Source of the DNA: Lucinisca nassula
Lineage: Eukaryota; Mollusca; Bivalvia; Lucinida; Lucinidae
Length of the DNA stretch: 64,000 nucleotides
Direction of reading: 5' to 3'
NCBI GenBank assembly: GCA_963580285.1
Contig: OY757015.1
Span: 148,488,082 to 148,552,081 of the forward strand
Shown: positions 53,534 to 64,000 of the stretch, in pieces
Position numbering within the stretch: position 1 is the first letter of the stretch
Layout of the letters: each line of letters starts with the position of its first letter
Notes under the pieces: model-generated
Told to the model about the DNA's origin: nothing
What the model saw: only the letters and a program-made list of their open reading frames with translations
The model's database searches: none
Position numbers and translations under genes: made by a program

Positions 53534-55884
53534 TCAATGAAGTCTATTCAACTTCGGCTTCAGAGTATTGATAAAAAGTTTTTCTTTTGCCCGTCGTAAA
53601 GATGTACTCTCAGAATACATCTTATAGAAGGGGAAAATATTATATTTCGGGTTCAGAGTATGGGCACAATTTGCTATATGCTCACTAACCTTAAGCATTC
53701 TTGTCTTAGGGTCACGAATTTGCTGATTATGTATCGTAACTCTTTGTCGTAATAAGTTACCAGTTTCGCCAATATATTCCTCCCCACAGCCTCTGCATTT
53801 CATGACGTATATCACATTTTTTACGTCACAGGACATGTTCTCGTGGATTTTGAAGTTTGTTCCACAGCGAAATGAAATTGAATGCTCTTCTAATAAGTGA
53901 ATGCAGAGGCCGCAGTTTGGTTTATTGCATTTTGTAACTTTTGGAGTATTGCTCAATGTGAATTTTGCTTTTGTAAGTAAGCGCTTAAGACTGTAAGGCT
54001 GCCTTTTGCTCTTAATTAATTTGTATTTATTCAAAATAGTTCGCATTTTATCATCCTCTTTTAAAATCGGGACATGATCCAGTATAACTTTATACAGTTC
54101 GGGATCTTTTGGGTTGTGAGTTGACACGTATGGAATAATGTTCTCTTCGGACTTTTCTTTTACTGTCCGAAGAGTGGTTTTATCTAATGACATGGCTCTG
54201 TTTATGCCATGTTCAATGATCTGTATTGGATATTTCTGCTTAATCAGAAATGTTTTTAGTTCTTTCATTCGTGTTTGAACCATATGTTCTTCAGAGACGA
54301 TTGTTCTAAGGCGGCGTGCTAGATTGTATGGTATGTTTACCTTAGTGTGTCGTGGGTGACAAGAATTAAATGAAAGATATTGTTTGCTGTCGGTTTCTTT
54401 ATAGAATATATCAGTTTCTATTTTACCATCATGGTTCTTTACCAATACATCTAAAAATGGTTGTTGCACACCACTGTATTGTAATGTAAAATTTAGATCT
54501 GTATGCAAGCTATTTAAAATAGTGTGTAATTGTTTTAAATCTTCGACGGATTTTGTCCAAGGCATGAAGCAATCGTCTAAAAACCTTTTCCAGTTTTGAA
54601 TGAAATATGTTCCAAATTCCGAACCAAATGCTGTTTCTATTTCTGTGTACAGCTTTTGTTCAAGATACCCTACCGTTAGTGTCGCATAAACGGGCGCGAA
54701 CTTGGTGCCCATGGCCGTGCCCTTTGTTTGCTTATAGTATCTATCATTGAAAGAGAAAGTATTATTTTCCAGAATTAACTCAATTCCGTCCAATATAAAT
54801 TCCTTGGAGAATCGACCTTTTAATGTTTCTGGGTATTTCTCTAACCAGAAACTTACTGCTTGTATGCCTAATTCATGCGGAATATTTGAGTAAAGGGATT
54901 CAATGTCAAATGAAGCTAATATGGTATCAGCTGGAACTCTATTTGGTAAGTTATTGAGAAAGTCTGTTGTGTCTCGCAAGTTACTTTGTACATGGTTTGT
55001 AAAGGGTCGTAAGATATTGTCTAAGAGATTACTTAACCTGTGGGTGAGGCATGAAGGCCCAGCTACGATCGGTCGTAACTTTAAGTCCCTGACTTCCTTG
55101 ACTTCAACATAGGAAGAGTTTGTCTGTTTGCATTGTTCAGTTATCGTTTTACTCTTGTGTATCTTTGGTAGACCATAAAATTGACTTTCTTTTACCTCAA
55201 AACGTTCTAAATAGTCAAATTCCTTTTTAGTTAATTTACTTTGATGTTTCTTCAAAAATTTATTATATTTGAGTTTTGTTTCCTTATGTGGATCTTTTGT
55301 TAGAAGTTCATAGTACTCTCTATCATTTAGTGTAGTTTCTACCATTTTGAGGTAATGTTCCCTATCCATGATAACCGTAGCGCCGCCTTTGTCCGCTTCC
55401 TTAATAATAATGGTATGATCATTTTGTAAAGATTTAATTGCATTTGCTTCTGATTTTATAATGTTTGATTTTGAAACGGCATTTGGCTGTGTTTTTGGAA
55501 ATTCTTCTATGGTGGAAATGAATGTATCTACGGCATTATTTCTTTCAGGGGGTGGGATAAAATCACTTTTATTCCTTACCAATGATTCATCTGTATCCTC
55601 TGTGCCATCAAAGTATTCGACCAGACGTATTTTTCTATTAAATTCTTTCAAGTCTTCAGTCAATTGTTCAGGGTTTCCTATAGGTGGGGTGGGTGTAAAT
55701 TTCAGTCCTTTGTTTAATAAAGATTTTTCTGCTGTATTTAATTGTTTCTTTGATATGTTTATAATTCTTACATCCTGCACTTCATCGTCATCTACTGCAC
55801 GTTCGTTGGGCGGCCGCGACCTCGACCTCGACCTTGACCTCGTCCTCGACCTCGGCCTCTCCCCCGACCCCGACCCTGAAATAA
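53534..55884 (-). CDS. PLE ORF2: reverse transcriptase with GIY-YIG endonuclease
   Basis: The reported 748-residue frame (55780 to 53534) begins at a GTG, but the same frame stays open upstream through the slippery site at 55882-55888, so no ATG is used here. From that GTG: DKGGATVIMDREHYL (~residue 133), QFYGLPKIHK (~200), RT motif A FDIESLYSNIP (~291), motif B KGTAMGTKFAPVYATL (~352), motif C RFLDDCF (~396), a CNKPNCGLC zinc-like linker (~620), then YVMKCRGCGEEYIGETGN (~658) and HNQQ of the GIY-YIG nuclease. All catalytic signatures are present. It copies element RNA and nicks target DNA. Expression probably needs -1 frameshifting from ORF1, giving a fusion of roughly 1185 residues. Confidence 0.92.
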
Positions 55885-57090
55885 AAAAGACTGTTGTCCA
55901 TATGTTGTACGCTTTTCTCCGTTCTGTATGTTGTTAGCTGGAGGGTATAGAGGACCCTGTTGTAATGTAGGTGCCTGTCGGATTGTACTTCCGGTTTCTG
56001 TTCCAGTTTGCGTCGGGAATGGCTGTTCTCGTCGTTGCCTTGTAGGTCGTTGTGGTAAAGGAATCAGATCATTGTCCCTTACATGTTGACCCTGAGGTAC
56101 AGCCGGTTGTTGTTGTTGTTGTTGTCGTTGTTGTTGAGTTCGTTGTGGTTGTTGTGGCAGGTCTGATGCTGCATCTGCATATGATCTGGGAGTTTGCTTT
56201 GTGGTTTCTCCAATTTTGATGTACGGGTTCTTATTCTCATAAGTGTTTTTAAATGACTGTTCGTATTTCACAAACCATGTAGCATTTTTGTTCTCCCATC
56301 GTTTCTGTGAGATTTCTTTGTTTCTTTCGCAGTCTTCTTCCCACAATTTTATTAAATAAGTGCGTCTCTGTCCTGTTGCAATTTTTGATATTTCTTCTTT
56401 CATCTTGTTGTCAATTGCTGTATATTTTTCTTCTTGATTTTCTTGCCGGAGTCGCATTATTTCAATTTCCGATTTAAAATTATCGAAAACTTGTTTTTCT
56501 CTTCGTTTTTTCAAATTGTCAGGCTCATTTGGTATTTCTTTCATTTGAATCCACTGGGGCAGTATTATCTTGTCCAGGGATGCCCATTCTTCATACTTAT
56601 TGGCAATATTTTGGTTGCGAAGAGCCTGCCAGTAAGATAATCTTCGAGCCTTTAGGTTCAAATCCCATATTTTTGAAATTCTTGACTTTATTCGGAGAGC
56701 TTCTTCTTCGATCAAGATGTTTGTGTGTGAAGGGTCTTGTAATACCGCCTCGTCTAGTTGTGGGGTACTAACTCTCTCTAAATATGTTTGGATTTGTTGT
56801 AGTGTCTGACCAATTTGTTGGTCATTGTTATCTTGAGTTGGAATCACAGTTTTCGCTACCGTTTGATCTTTCATGCCATAGATATCATCTTTGATTTCAT
56901 TAACTGTGCTAATAAGAGTAGAAAGTTTTCTACTTATCTCTTTAAGAATGTCCACTTGTTTTTCCTTCTGTGGATTCTTTTCCTTGGCATTGTCTTCTAT
57001 TCCTGGTAGCTGAATCGTCAGCGGCGAGCTGCTCGACGGTTCATCTGCTTTGTTTTTTGGCATCGGGCGCTTGTATGGTAGAATTTTCAA
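55792..57090 (-). CDS. PLE ORF1: RNA-binding, coiled-coil protein
   Basis: 432 codons starting ATG at 57090, the first ATG after the upstream repeat. Features: a charged, coiled-coil-like segment at about residues 40-75 (KEKQVDILKEISRKLSTLIS), a basic helical middle (~150-300), a Q-rich stretch (~310-345, RTQQQRQQQQQQPA), and a C-terminal RGRGRG tail (~407-428), typical of non-specific RNA binding. It overlaps ORF2 in the -1 relation and ends TAG at 55792-55794. Some other PLEs and LINEs have an ORF1 with RNA chaperone-like features; that role is inferred here. Confidence 0.85.
   Translation of the reverse strand: MKILPYKRPMPKNKADEPSSSSPLTIQLPGIEDNAKEKNPQKEKQVDILKEISRKLSTLISTVNEIKDDIYGMKDQTVAKTVIPTQDNNDQQIGQTLQQIQTYLERVSTPQLDEAVLQDPSHTNILIEEEALRIKSRISKIWDLNLKARRLSYWQALRNQNIANKYEEWASLDKIILPQWIQMKEIPNEPDNLKKRREKQVFDNFKSEIEIMRLRQENQEEKYTAIDNKMKEEISKIATGQRRTYLIKLWEEDCERNKEISQKRWENKNATWFVKYEQSFKNTYENKNPYIKIGETTKQTPRSYADAASDLPQQPQRTQQQRQQQQQQPAVPQGQHVRDNDLIPLPQRPTRQRREQPFPTQTGTETGSTIRQAPTLQQGPLYPPANNIQNGEKRTTYGQQSFLFQGRGRGRGRGRGRGQGRGRGRGRPTNVQ
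55882..55888 (-). promoter_or_regulatory. putative -1 ribosomal frameshift site U UUU UUA
   Basis: In the ORF1 frame the minus strand reads TCT TTT TTA, which contains the heptamer T TTT TTA (pattern X XXY YYZ, as in many retroviral gag-pol sites). It covers ORF1 codon 403. Five nucleotides later begins GGGTCGGGGTCGGGGGAGAGG, which could form a quadruplex or pause. The -1 frame is open from here to the ORF2 stop (782 codons). Confidence 0.75.
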
Positions 57091-57121
57091 TCAAAACAAA
57101 TGTCACACATACAAGGAAATA

Positions 57122-57325
57122 TATAGAAAATCAACAAAGTCCGATATCGCCACACAATTTTGTATATTTTATACGCTTCTACCGGTTTCACTGTTCTAAC
57201 AGATTTTCAAGAAGACGTTAAGTTATTGACATAGCAACAATGCGTAACGACGTTACTTCCGGCGTTACTTCCGGCGTCAGTAACGTTACGTTCATAAACA
57301 ATGATAAAAACGGTATTTTTACAAG
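57122..57325 (-). repeat. terminal direct repeat (pLTR), upstream copy
   Basis: Same 204 bp as 53293-53496, on the 5' side of ORF1. In PLEs such repeats carry the promoter and ribozyme. No TATA box is identified with confidence. Confidence 0.9.
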
Positions 57326-57344
57326 ATTTTAAGATTATCTTACT

Positions 57345-57349
57345 ATCTC

Positions 57350-57418
<69 letters not shown>
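57345..57418. repeat. (TA)n(GA)n microsatellite
   Basis: The right-hand continuation of the microsatellite at 53044-53292, separated from it by the PLE. Confidence 0.9.
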
Positions 57419-57419
<1 letters not shown>

Positions 57420-57567
57420 TTGTGGGTACTCGTTAGAACCGCCTCGATGAGGCGATTCTAACGAGTATCCACAATCTATTTTTTGAGCAGAAATAAAAAG
57501 AATGTTACCATTTTTCATCTTAAAATTTTCAATTTTTCGGCGATAAGGTTACAATATATTTGTATAG

Positions 57568-60133
57568 TCTGGATGAACTTAGGCGCTCTCTAAATTCGGC
57601 CACGGCACTAAATGGTGATATTTGGGTCCTTGGAGACCTAAATTTCCCCAAACTGTCATGGAACAATGACTTTGTCCCTGAAATCAAACCTGGATGTAAC
57701 TTCCCCAGACTTTATGAAGATTTCATTTCATTGATTGATGACTGTAACTTGGTTCAAGTTGTTACCCAGCCTACTAGAGGGGGGAATGTATTAGATCTAT
57801 TTCTGACCTCAAATTATACCTTGGTTAAGGAAATCCAGGTGTTCCCTGGCATAGCTGACCACGATATGGTCATATCCGAAGTCCTTACCAAGCCCGCTGA
57901 ATCGCGGCAGGTACCTAGGTCCAGTTTTTTGTATAGGAAAGCAAATTGGGAAGGATTCAAGACCTACATGGAGGAGGTCAAGACTGAATTCCTGGCAAAT
58001 GCTTCCTTAAAGCCAGTAGAAGAACTTTGGATCTCTTTTAAAACTTCTATCAATACTGGCCTCCAAAAGTATGTCCCCTGCAAGAAATTTGGCTCCAAAA
58101 AAAGTCTTCCTTGGGTCACACAAGGTATAAAACGTTTAATTCGCAAAAGAGACTCCCTTTATCAGAAGCAAAAATCTACCAAACGACCCAAAGATAGGAA
58201 GCATTTTGTAAACATGCGACATCTAGTCAAAGCAAGAATAAAACAGGCTTATGACAACTACTTGGCTGATGTCCTTGGTTTAAATGATAAACCTGAAAAT
58301 GCCTCTGAACCTTCTGAGGCTAGTTCTGCCAAATTTTCCACGAAAAAACTCTTCTCTTTCATAAAAAATTGCAAGCAAGACACCCAAGGTATAGGTCCAT
58401 TATTAGATCCTGTAACTGGCAAATATTCCACAACCAATTTAGATAAGACAAATACTCTCAACAGACAATTTCAGTCCTCCTTCACACCCCTATCACCATT
58501 GAGTTTAAGTCAGCTTTCTGACAATGCTCTCAAGAATGGATTGGCAAATGGCACCATTAATAAAGAATCTGTTCCGGAAGAATACTTACCCAAATTCCCG
58601 GAAATGCCTACAATAAACATATCAGCAGCAGGAATTCTTAAACTCTTATCGAACCTAAACCCGACCAAAGCCGCCGGTCCAGATGCTCTTAAACCAGTAG
58701 TCCTTAAATCCCTTAGAGACCAAATAGCGCCCATGCTTCAGGTCATTTTCCAGAAATCACTTTCCAGTGGTCAAATCCCCTCGGATTGGAAGACAGCCAT
58801 TGTTTCTCCCCTGTTCAAAAAGGGTGACAAAAGTGACCCTGCAAATTACAGGCCTATCTCCTTAACTTGCATTTGCTGCAAGTTAATGGAGCATATTGTT
58901 GCATCCAACCTTACTAAGCATCTCGACAAACATAACATCTTGTATGATCTTCAACATGGATTTAGGGAAAGGAGGTCCTGCGAAACACAGCTCATCCAAC
59001 TTGTTGATGAGCTTGCACGAAATCTATCAGCAGGTCACCAGACTGACCTGATACTCCTGGATTTTAGTAAAGCATTCGATAAGGTTAGCCATATTAAATT
59101 ACTCCACAAACTGCACCAACATGGCATAACCTCAAACACCCTAAACTGGATCAAAGCTTTCCTTTTTGGCCGTACTCAACGTGTAGCCCTAGAGGGGGAA
59201 ACCTCATCCCAAATTCCGGTCACATCTGGGGTTCCCCAAGGATCAGTACTGGGACCGATCCTGTTTCTTTTATACATCAATGACCTACCAGAGCAGATCC
59301 ACTCACAGGTCAGACTTTTTGCAGATGACACGGCAATATATTTGGCTGTCCGCAGTGATGCTGACTGTACCTTATTGCAAAGGGACCTCCAAAAGCTTGA
59401 AACTTGGGAAAAGAACTGGGAAATGGAATTTAACCCGGGTAAATGCCAGGTCCTACACATTTCCCGTTCTAAAGAACCCATTAGACACAATTACATTCTC
59501 CACGGTGAAGTCCTCCAGGAGGCTGATCATGCCAAGTACCTGGGCCTTGAGTTTAGCCGTGATTTAACTTGGAACACCCACATTCATAACGTGACCACCA
59601 AAGCAAATCGGACCCTGGGCTTCATACGTAGGAATATACGCACCAAACATCAAGGCATACGTGAAACAGCTTATAATACCCTTGTTAGGCCCCAGCTTGA
59701 GTATGCCTCCCCTGTGTGGAGCCCATATACCCAGTCAAATATAAACAAGGTTGAGCAAGTCCAAAGAAGAGCAGCTAGATGGGTCAAACATGACTACTCT
59801 TCATATAGTAGTGTGACCCAGATGCTTAATACCCTGGAATGGAGATCATTGGAACAGAGGCGGGCAGATGCTCGCCTCCTATTGTTCTACAAGATAGTAT
59901 ATAGTCTTGTCGAGATTCCGCTCCCTACATACATCCGACATCCAATCAGAACTACTAAAAACATGCATACTATGCACTATATTCAAATCCCTACTATTGC
60001 CAGTTACTATAAATACAGTTTCTTCCCCTTGGCTGTGGTACAATGGAATCACCTTCCCCCTCATGCTGTTGTGTGCTCCGATCTGGATTCTTTCAGATCG
60101 ACCATATGCACCCTCCATCACCCAATGCCATGA
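57568..60133 (+). CDS. LINE ORF2, endonuclease (partial) and reverse transcriptase
   Basis: Open for 857 codons from 57560; the first few codons are MITE-derived. The C-terminal half of the EEP endonuclease is visible: VLGDLNFP (~residue 23) and IADHDMV (~98), but the catalytic QETH loop is lost. RT motifs: KAAGPDALKP, motif A LLDFSKAFDKV (~499), motif B GVPQGSVLGP (~555), motif C LFADDTAIY (~586). The C-terminal domain has RAARWVKHDYSSYSSV and ADARLLLFYK, usual for CR1/L2/Rex-like clades. With no start codon or promoter of its own it is probably not expressed as a functional protein. The absence of stops shows the insertion is young. Confidence 0.88.
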
Positions 60134-60302
60134 ACCGTGAAACATTGTTTTTATCTGCTTTTAATCTCTACTTTACTAACACTGTTTTTACTTTCAATTC
60201 TCCTAAAATCTAATACTTTTTCTTCTATCACACTTTTCTTTTTCTGACGCGCGCAGCTGCACATAATCCTCGCGAGAGGGTGCTGCAGGATATATAGATA
60301 GA
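60134..60302 (+). other. LINE 3' untranslated region with terminal stem-loop
   Basis: AGCTGCACATAATCCTCGCG and GAGGGTGCTGCAG form a GCTGCA/TGCAGC-type hairpin just before the short TAGA-rich tail. In CR1/L2-like LINEs the 3' hairpin and tail are the RT recognition site. Confidence 0.5.
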
Positions 60303-60323
60303 TATAGGCGTGTTTTCGTAATG

Positions 60324-60700
60324 CGTTTATAATGTCTACGCCAATGGTTTTCGATACTAATGTTTCATGACTCAGTGGACATGAAGATATGTCAGGCGTC
60401 CCAGATTGCGCTTTAAACAAATGAAAGAACGTATTTTACAGGTTATGTAATAATCACAATCATACCAAATGGGCGCGATAGCGTAATGTTAAATATGTCG
60501 CTGGTTCGCCTTTTATGATGATTTCTAAACACAATTATTTAACTTAACACACGTTTATATACATTCATTTATAATATTATTTATTTATTTGCACAACATG
60601 TAGTTATGTATTTGTTGTTTTTTTTTATTTTTATTCTTTCAAAATTCACCACCATCGTCACCTGGGTTTATCATAGTGCCAAATTGCGTGCGTAGCGTAT
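60324..60700. other. no gene seen
   Basis: Unassigned flanking DNA. Confidence 0.4.
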
Positions 60701-60705
60701 GCGTG

Positions 60706-60708
<3 letters not shown>

Positions 60709-60772
<64 letters not shown>
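60709..60772. repeat. (GA)n microsatellite
   Basis: About 32 AG/GA repeats. Confidence 0.95.
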
Positions 60773-60776
<4 letters not shown>

Positions 60777-60974
60777 CTTACAGCTATATGAATGCATATG
60801 ATTTCAATGACACATAGAATCAAACACGGTTTTAACTTCATCTTTAAGTATTGATACACCTCGATTCATTCAAACCGCTAACACTGTGCCAGGAGCTTGG
60901 TGTTCTCAAAGATGTTTGGTAAACAGACACATACTGTGAATGATGTTCTGTTAGATTTGTTTCAAGAATCTTTT

Positions 60975-61206
60975 AACCCATTTTGTACAGGAAACTCCGA
61001 AGCGGGTACCCATGCAAACAGTGCACGCCCAGTATACGCCGCAGAACGCGGCGTACGCCAAGATCAGGGCCACCATTGTTTGCTAAACGTTCAGTCATTT
61101 TCCAAGTAACTTTTGGAAAAAAAAAACACAACCTGACTCCCCTTTCTTTGTAAATGGAATCCTGGTATATATAAGTAGGAAGATTTAATTTGGTACAAAA
61201 AGGGTT
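60975..61206. repeat. TTAA-flanked MITE family 2, best copy
   Basis: TTAACCCATTTTGTAC and GTACAAAAAGGGTTAA are inverted ends with TTAA borders. The central hairpin is TACGCCGCAGAACGCGGCGTA. Confidence 0.75.
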
Positions 61207-61507
61207 AAATAAAAACGTATCAAAACAGCTCTTGTGGATTTGCTATCATCACGAATGCCATAACTTTTAATGCTTCTTGCAAATCTAACATAATTATTCT
61301 GAGCTAACGTGAGACCCGTCATGTTACAACTTACTTTTTTGTTGTTGTAGTGGCGGTGTGGTGGTGTTGGTTGTGGTGGTAATGGTGGGTTGTCGATCGT
61401 TTGTCAATCGACCCAAGTGTACAAAGCACGGAAACTCTTTTAGGTGTTACTATCACTGATTTGTAGTAAATCAGAATCAGATTTTTTTTACTACAAATCC
61501 AGGCTGT

Positions 61508-61741
61508 CATCACGAAAACACGCCTATATAAATTTGACCCCCTTGAACCCCAATTTTATATAGTAAAACTGGGGTTTCAGGGAGTATACCTTATTTTTTT
61601 TATTTCTGCTCTAAAATATAGAGTGCCCACAATCTATATTTTGAGCAGAAATAAGAAAAATATCACAATTTTTCATCTTAAAAATTTCATTTTTTTGGCG
61701 ATAAAGGTGATAATGTATTTGTATAGGCGTGTTTGCGTAAT
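61508..61741. repeat. MITE family A2, hairpin mostly deleted
   Basis: CATCACGAAAACACGCCTAT to ATAGGCGTGTTTGCGTAAT. The core is reduced to AATATAGAGTGCCCACAATC. It is a useful model of the original state of the split copy. Confidence 0.75.
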
Positions 61742-61904
61742 GGTGAAAATGAAAACTGACTCGGTGCATGTGCTGCAACATTGGCAAAAGGTATTGACCC
61801 AGAACAGACGCATCACAACGCGGCGTCGGATCAGCTACGCTGTTCGTATACAGCAGAGAAATTTAGAAGTTAAACGACTATAGCAACAGATAAGCTTGTT
61901 GAAT

Positions 61905-62138
61905 TTTTTTTTTTTTTTTGGTTTGGGTTTTACGGCCCTTTCAAGATTATTTCACTCATATCGAGCCGATCGTTAATCAGAGGTGGGCGAAAACCGGAGT
62001 ACCCGGGGAAAAACCACCTGACCTTCCGTTGCAGAACTTGGCGTCTCACACGTGGCCCGAGCGAGGCTCGAACCTACGGCGGTGAGAGACCTAATGACTA
62101 AGAGTCAGCCCTCTTATCCACTAGGCCACGGAAGCCCG
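61905..62138 (-). repeat. tRNA-derived SINE family 3, complete
   Basis: Minus strand: head GGCTTCCGTGGCCTAGTGGA (A box), a long variable region, GGTTCGAGCC (B box), then a body ending GGGCCGTAAAACCCAAACC with an A tail. Flanked by TAAGCTTGTTGAAT and TAAGCTTATTGAAT (14 bp, one mismatch). Confidence 0.85.
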
Positions 62139-62159
62139 TAAGCTTATTGAATATTTCTT

Positions 62160-62400
62160 CATATAAACCCTTGTAGTAGATACTAATTAGATCCGCCTCG
62201 GCAGCCGGTCCTAACGAATACCCACAACATATGTTTATCCATATAAACCTATGTAGTAGGCACTCATTAAAACCGCCTCGCCGAGGCGGTCCTAATGAAT
62301 ACCCATAACATATGTTTATATGGAGAAATGGGAAAAAAATATTCTTCAATTATCAAAAAATATATTCAATGAGGCGGTTTTAACGAGCACCAGCAATCTA
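62160..62400. repeat. tandem A-type hairpins
   Basis: Two adjacent hairpins (GTAGTAGATACTAATTAGAT...CCTAACGAATACCCACAAC and GTAGTAGGCACTCATTAAAA...CCTAATGAATACCC), plus a half-stem at 62368. Related to the centres of MITE A1/A2. Confidence 0.5.
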
Positions 62401-62579
62401 TGTTAAAAAAAGAAACAACAGAAAAAAGCAAGATATTACAATTTTTACCTAATATTTCTCATTTCTGACACCATTTTGGACGCCATTATTGCATATGGAC
62501 ATGTTTTCAAAAGGAGACAGATTTTCTTGTGACAGGGGCATGTCTAAAATTTTTAACCTCATTTCACAAGCTTTTCTTT

Positions 62580-63845
62580 CTGCCAAATGCCTGAATGTAT
62601 CTGTGCATGCAACATGTGTGTACACGCATGCATGAGTGTTTGAATGCATGTATGTGCACAAGCATGAGTGTGTGAAAGTATGCATGCATCATGTGTGTTT
62701 ACTTGCATGTATGAGTGTATGAATACTTGTATATGCGTATGCATGCCTGAGTGTATGCAAGTATGTTTGCGTGTGTGCATGCATGCATGAGTATTTGCAT
62801 GCATGCATGTGTATGCATGGGTATGTGCATGCATGCCTGTTAGAAATTGTGCATGCACGTGTGTGGACTTGCATGCATGCATGTGTGATGCATATTTGCA
62901 TGCATGAGTGTGTGTTTGCATGTGTGAATATACGTGTGCATGCTAGTATGCATGTGCGCATGCATGTGTGTGTGTGATTGCATGCATGCATGAGTGATGC
63001 ACATGTGTATGCATGCATGCATGAGTGTGTGTGTGTACATGCATGTCTGAGTGTGGGTGTATGTATGCATTCATATGTGTGTCGGTGTGTGTGTCGGTGT
63101 GTGTGTGTTTGTGTGTGTGTGTGCATGTATTTGTGAGTGCATGTGTGCATACATGTTTGTGTGTGCATGCATGCATGTAATTATGTGTGTATGCATGCAT
63201 GCGTGGGTATGTGAATGCATGTCTGTGTGAAATTGTGTGTGCATGCATATGCGAGCACGCATGCATTTGTGCATGTGTGCATGCATGTGTATTCACGAAT
63301 GCATGTATGTGTATGTCCATGCGTGGGTACATGCATGCATGTATGGATGCATGTGAACACGTGTGATTGAATATGTGCATGCATTGTGTGTCCATGCATG
63401 TGTGTGTGTGCTTGCATGAATGCAGGTGTGATGCACATCTGTATGCATGCACGCATGCATGAGTGTGTGTGAATGCATGTATGTGCACATGCACGCAAGT
63501 ATGCATGTGATTGCATATGTACATGCATGTGCTTGTGCATGCATGTATGTGTGATGTACATCTGTGTGTGTGTATGCATGAGTGTGTGTTTGCACGTGAG
63601 AATGCGTATGTGCATGATAGTATGTATTTGTACATGCATGTGTGTGTGCTTGCATGCATGCATGAATGATGCACATGTGCATGCACATACATGCATTCAC
63701 ACACTCATGCATGCATACATGCAAACACACATGTGCATCACACATTCATGCTTGCAAATACACATGGATGCATGGACACACACACATGTATGCACAGATG
63801 CAATCACACATGCATGCATGCATGTGCATATACATTCACCCACCC
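62580..63845. repeat. alternating purine-pyrimidine satellite, second locus
   Basis: Same family as 34550-35352 (shared GTGCATGCAACATGTGTGT and GAATGCATGTATGTGCACA). A higher-order spacing of roughly 110-120 bp is suggested by GTGATGCA marks (near 62887, 62994, 63429, 63551, 63667). At ~63672 the sequence switches from TG-rich to CA-rich, forming an inverted arrangement. The many long His/Cys/Thr frames are artefacts. Confidence 0.85.
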
Positions 63846-64000
63846 ACCCAGATATCAAGCCACTAACGCAAATGCAAATATTTTTCATGAAAATGGAAGA
63901 CCCAAAATATGTCTAAATGCAAAATAATTTTAGTTCAACTTAAAAAAAGATAAACCATACTTTCTTTCATCCGATTTCGCCTTAACCCCAGGAGGGGAGC
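63846..64000. other. no feature seen
   Basis: Unassigned sequence at the window edge. Confidence 0.4.

Larger units (their letters stand above)
53293..57325 (-). mobile_element. Penelope-like retroelement (PLE family 2), apparently intact
   Basis: Minus-strand layout: direct repeat (57325-57122), ORF1 (57090-55792), ORF2 (to 53534) and direct repeat (53496-53293). The two 204 bp repeats appear identical. There is no intron and no disrupting stop. Long direct terminal repeats, an RT with C-terminal GIY-YIG nuclease, and insertion into a microsatellite are all typical of Penelope-like elements. Identical repeats imply a recent insertion. Confidence 0.9.
57568..60302 (+). mobile_element. 5'-truncated CR1/L2-type LINE
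   Basis: Begins inside the endonuclease domain at the junction with the A2 MITE and ends in a short GATATATAGATAGATA tail. The target duplication is short (TATAG at 57563-57567 and 60303-60307). 5' truncation is normal for LINEs. The 3' untranslated region is about 170 bp. Confidence 0.85.

Noticed and set aside
62449..63927. Open frames up to 253 codons on both strands
   Set aside because: Same satellite composition as 34.5-35.4 kb; coding potential is spurious.

Overview
This looks like a transposon-choked animal genome, most likely a bivalve mollusc. The support is indirect: several classes of element typical of bivalve DNA occur together (Penelope-like retroelements, pearl-like tandem-repeat elements with ACGG/ACAG microsatellites, several SINE families sharing a GACGTTAAACC tail, many foldback MITEs). 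The sequence is AT-rich with long introns. There are no operons or bacterial-type genes. Species and lineage are inference.

Host coding sequence is sparse. I see exon-like segments, all on the minus strand, bounded by good splice signals. From the right, a coiled-coil gene is suggested by exons at 46664-46786, 44434-44640, 41184-41195, 40267-40365 and 31016-31120. An immunoglobulin-like gene is suggested by exons at 29074-29245, 16502-17297 and 6357-6458; the first two join in phase. Neither gene is complete and I cannot name either.

The rest is mobile DNA. Left end (1-2010): a decayed mariner transposase abuts a decayed Penelope-like reverse transcriptase. 2-8 kb: foldback elements. 8.5-23 kb: large arrays of ~130-160 bp and longer units (9.1-10.7, 11.7-13.5, 19.0-20.3, 21.5-23.1 kb). 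23-31 kb: foldback MITEs and a 1 kb element built from CTAGT motifs. 31-33 kb: a LINE endonuclease fragment. 34.2-35.4 and 62.6-63.8 kb: alternating purine-pyrimidine satellite. 36-45 kb: tRNA-derived SINEs, TTAA-flanked MITEs and a LINE 3' fragment. 47-53 kb: a Tc1 remnant and a mosaic of Penelope-like 3' regions.

The centrepiece is 52956-60323. One ~300 bp MITE was split twice: first by a (TC)n(TA)n(GA)n microsatellite holding an apparently intact Penelope-like element (204 bp direct repeats, ORF1, ORF2 with RT and GIY-YIG), and then by a 5'-truncated CR1/L2-type LINE with an 857-codon open frame. In the Penelope-like element ORF1 and ORF2 overlap in the -1 relation. A canonical U UUU UUA slippery heptamer lies in the ORF1 frame just before a G-rich stretch, so the two are probably joined by programmed frameshifting. 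Its terminal repeats can fold as a variant hammerhead. Two decayed but more canonical hammerhead motifs lie at 26808-26853 and 51259-51304.
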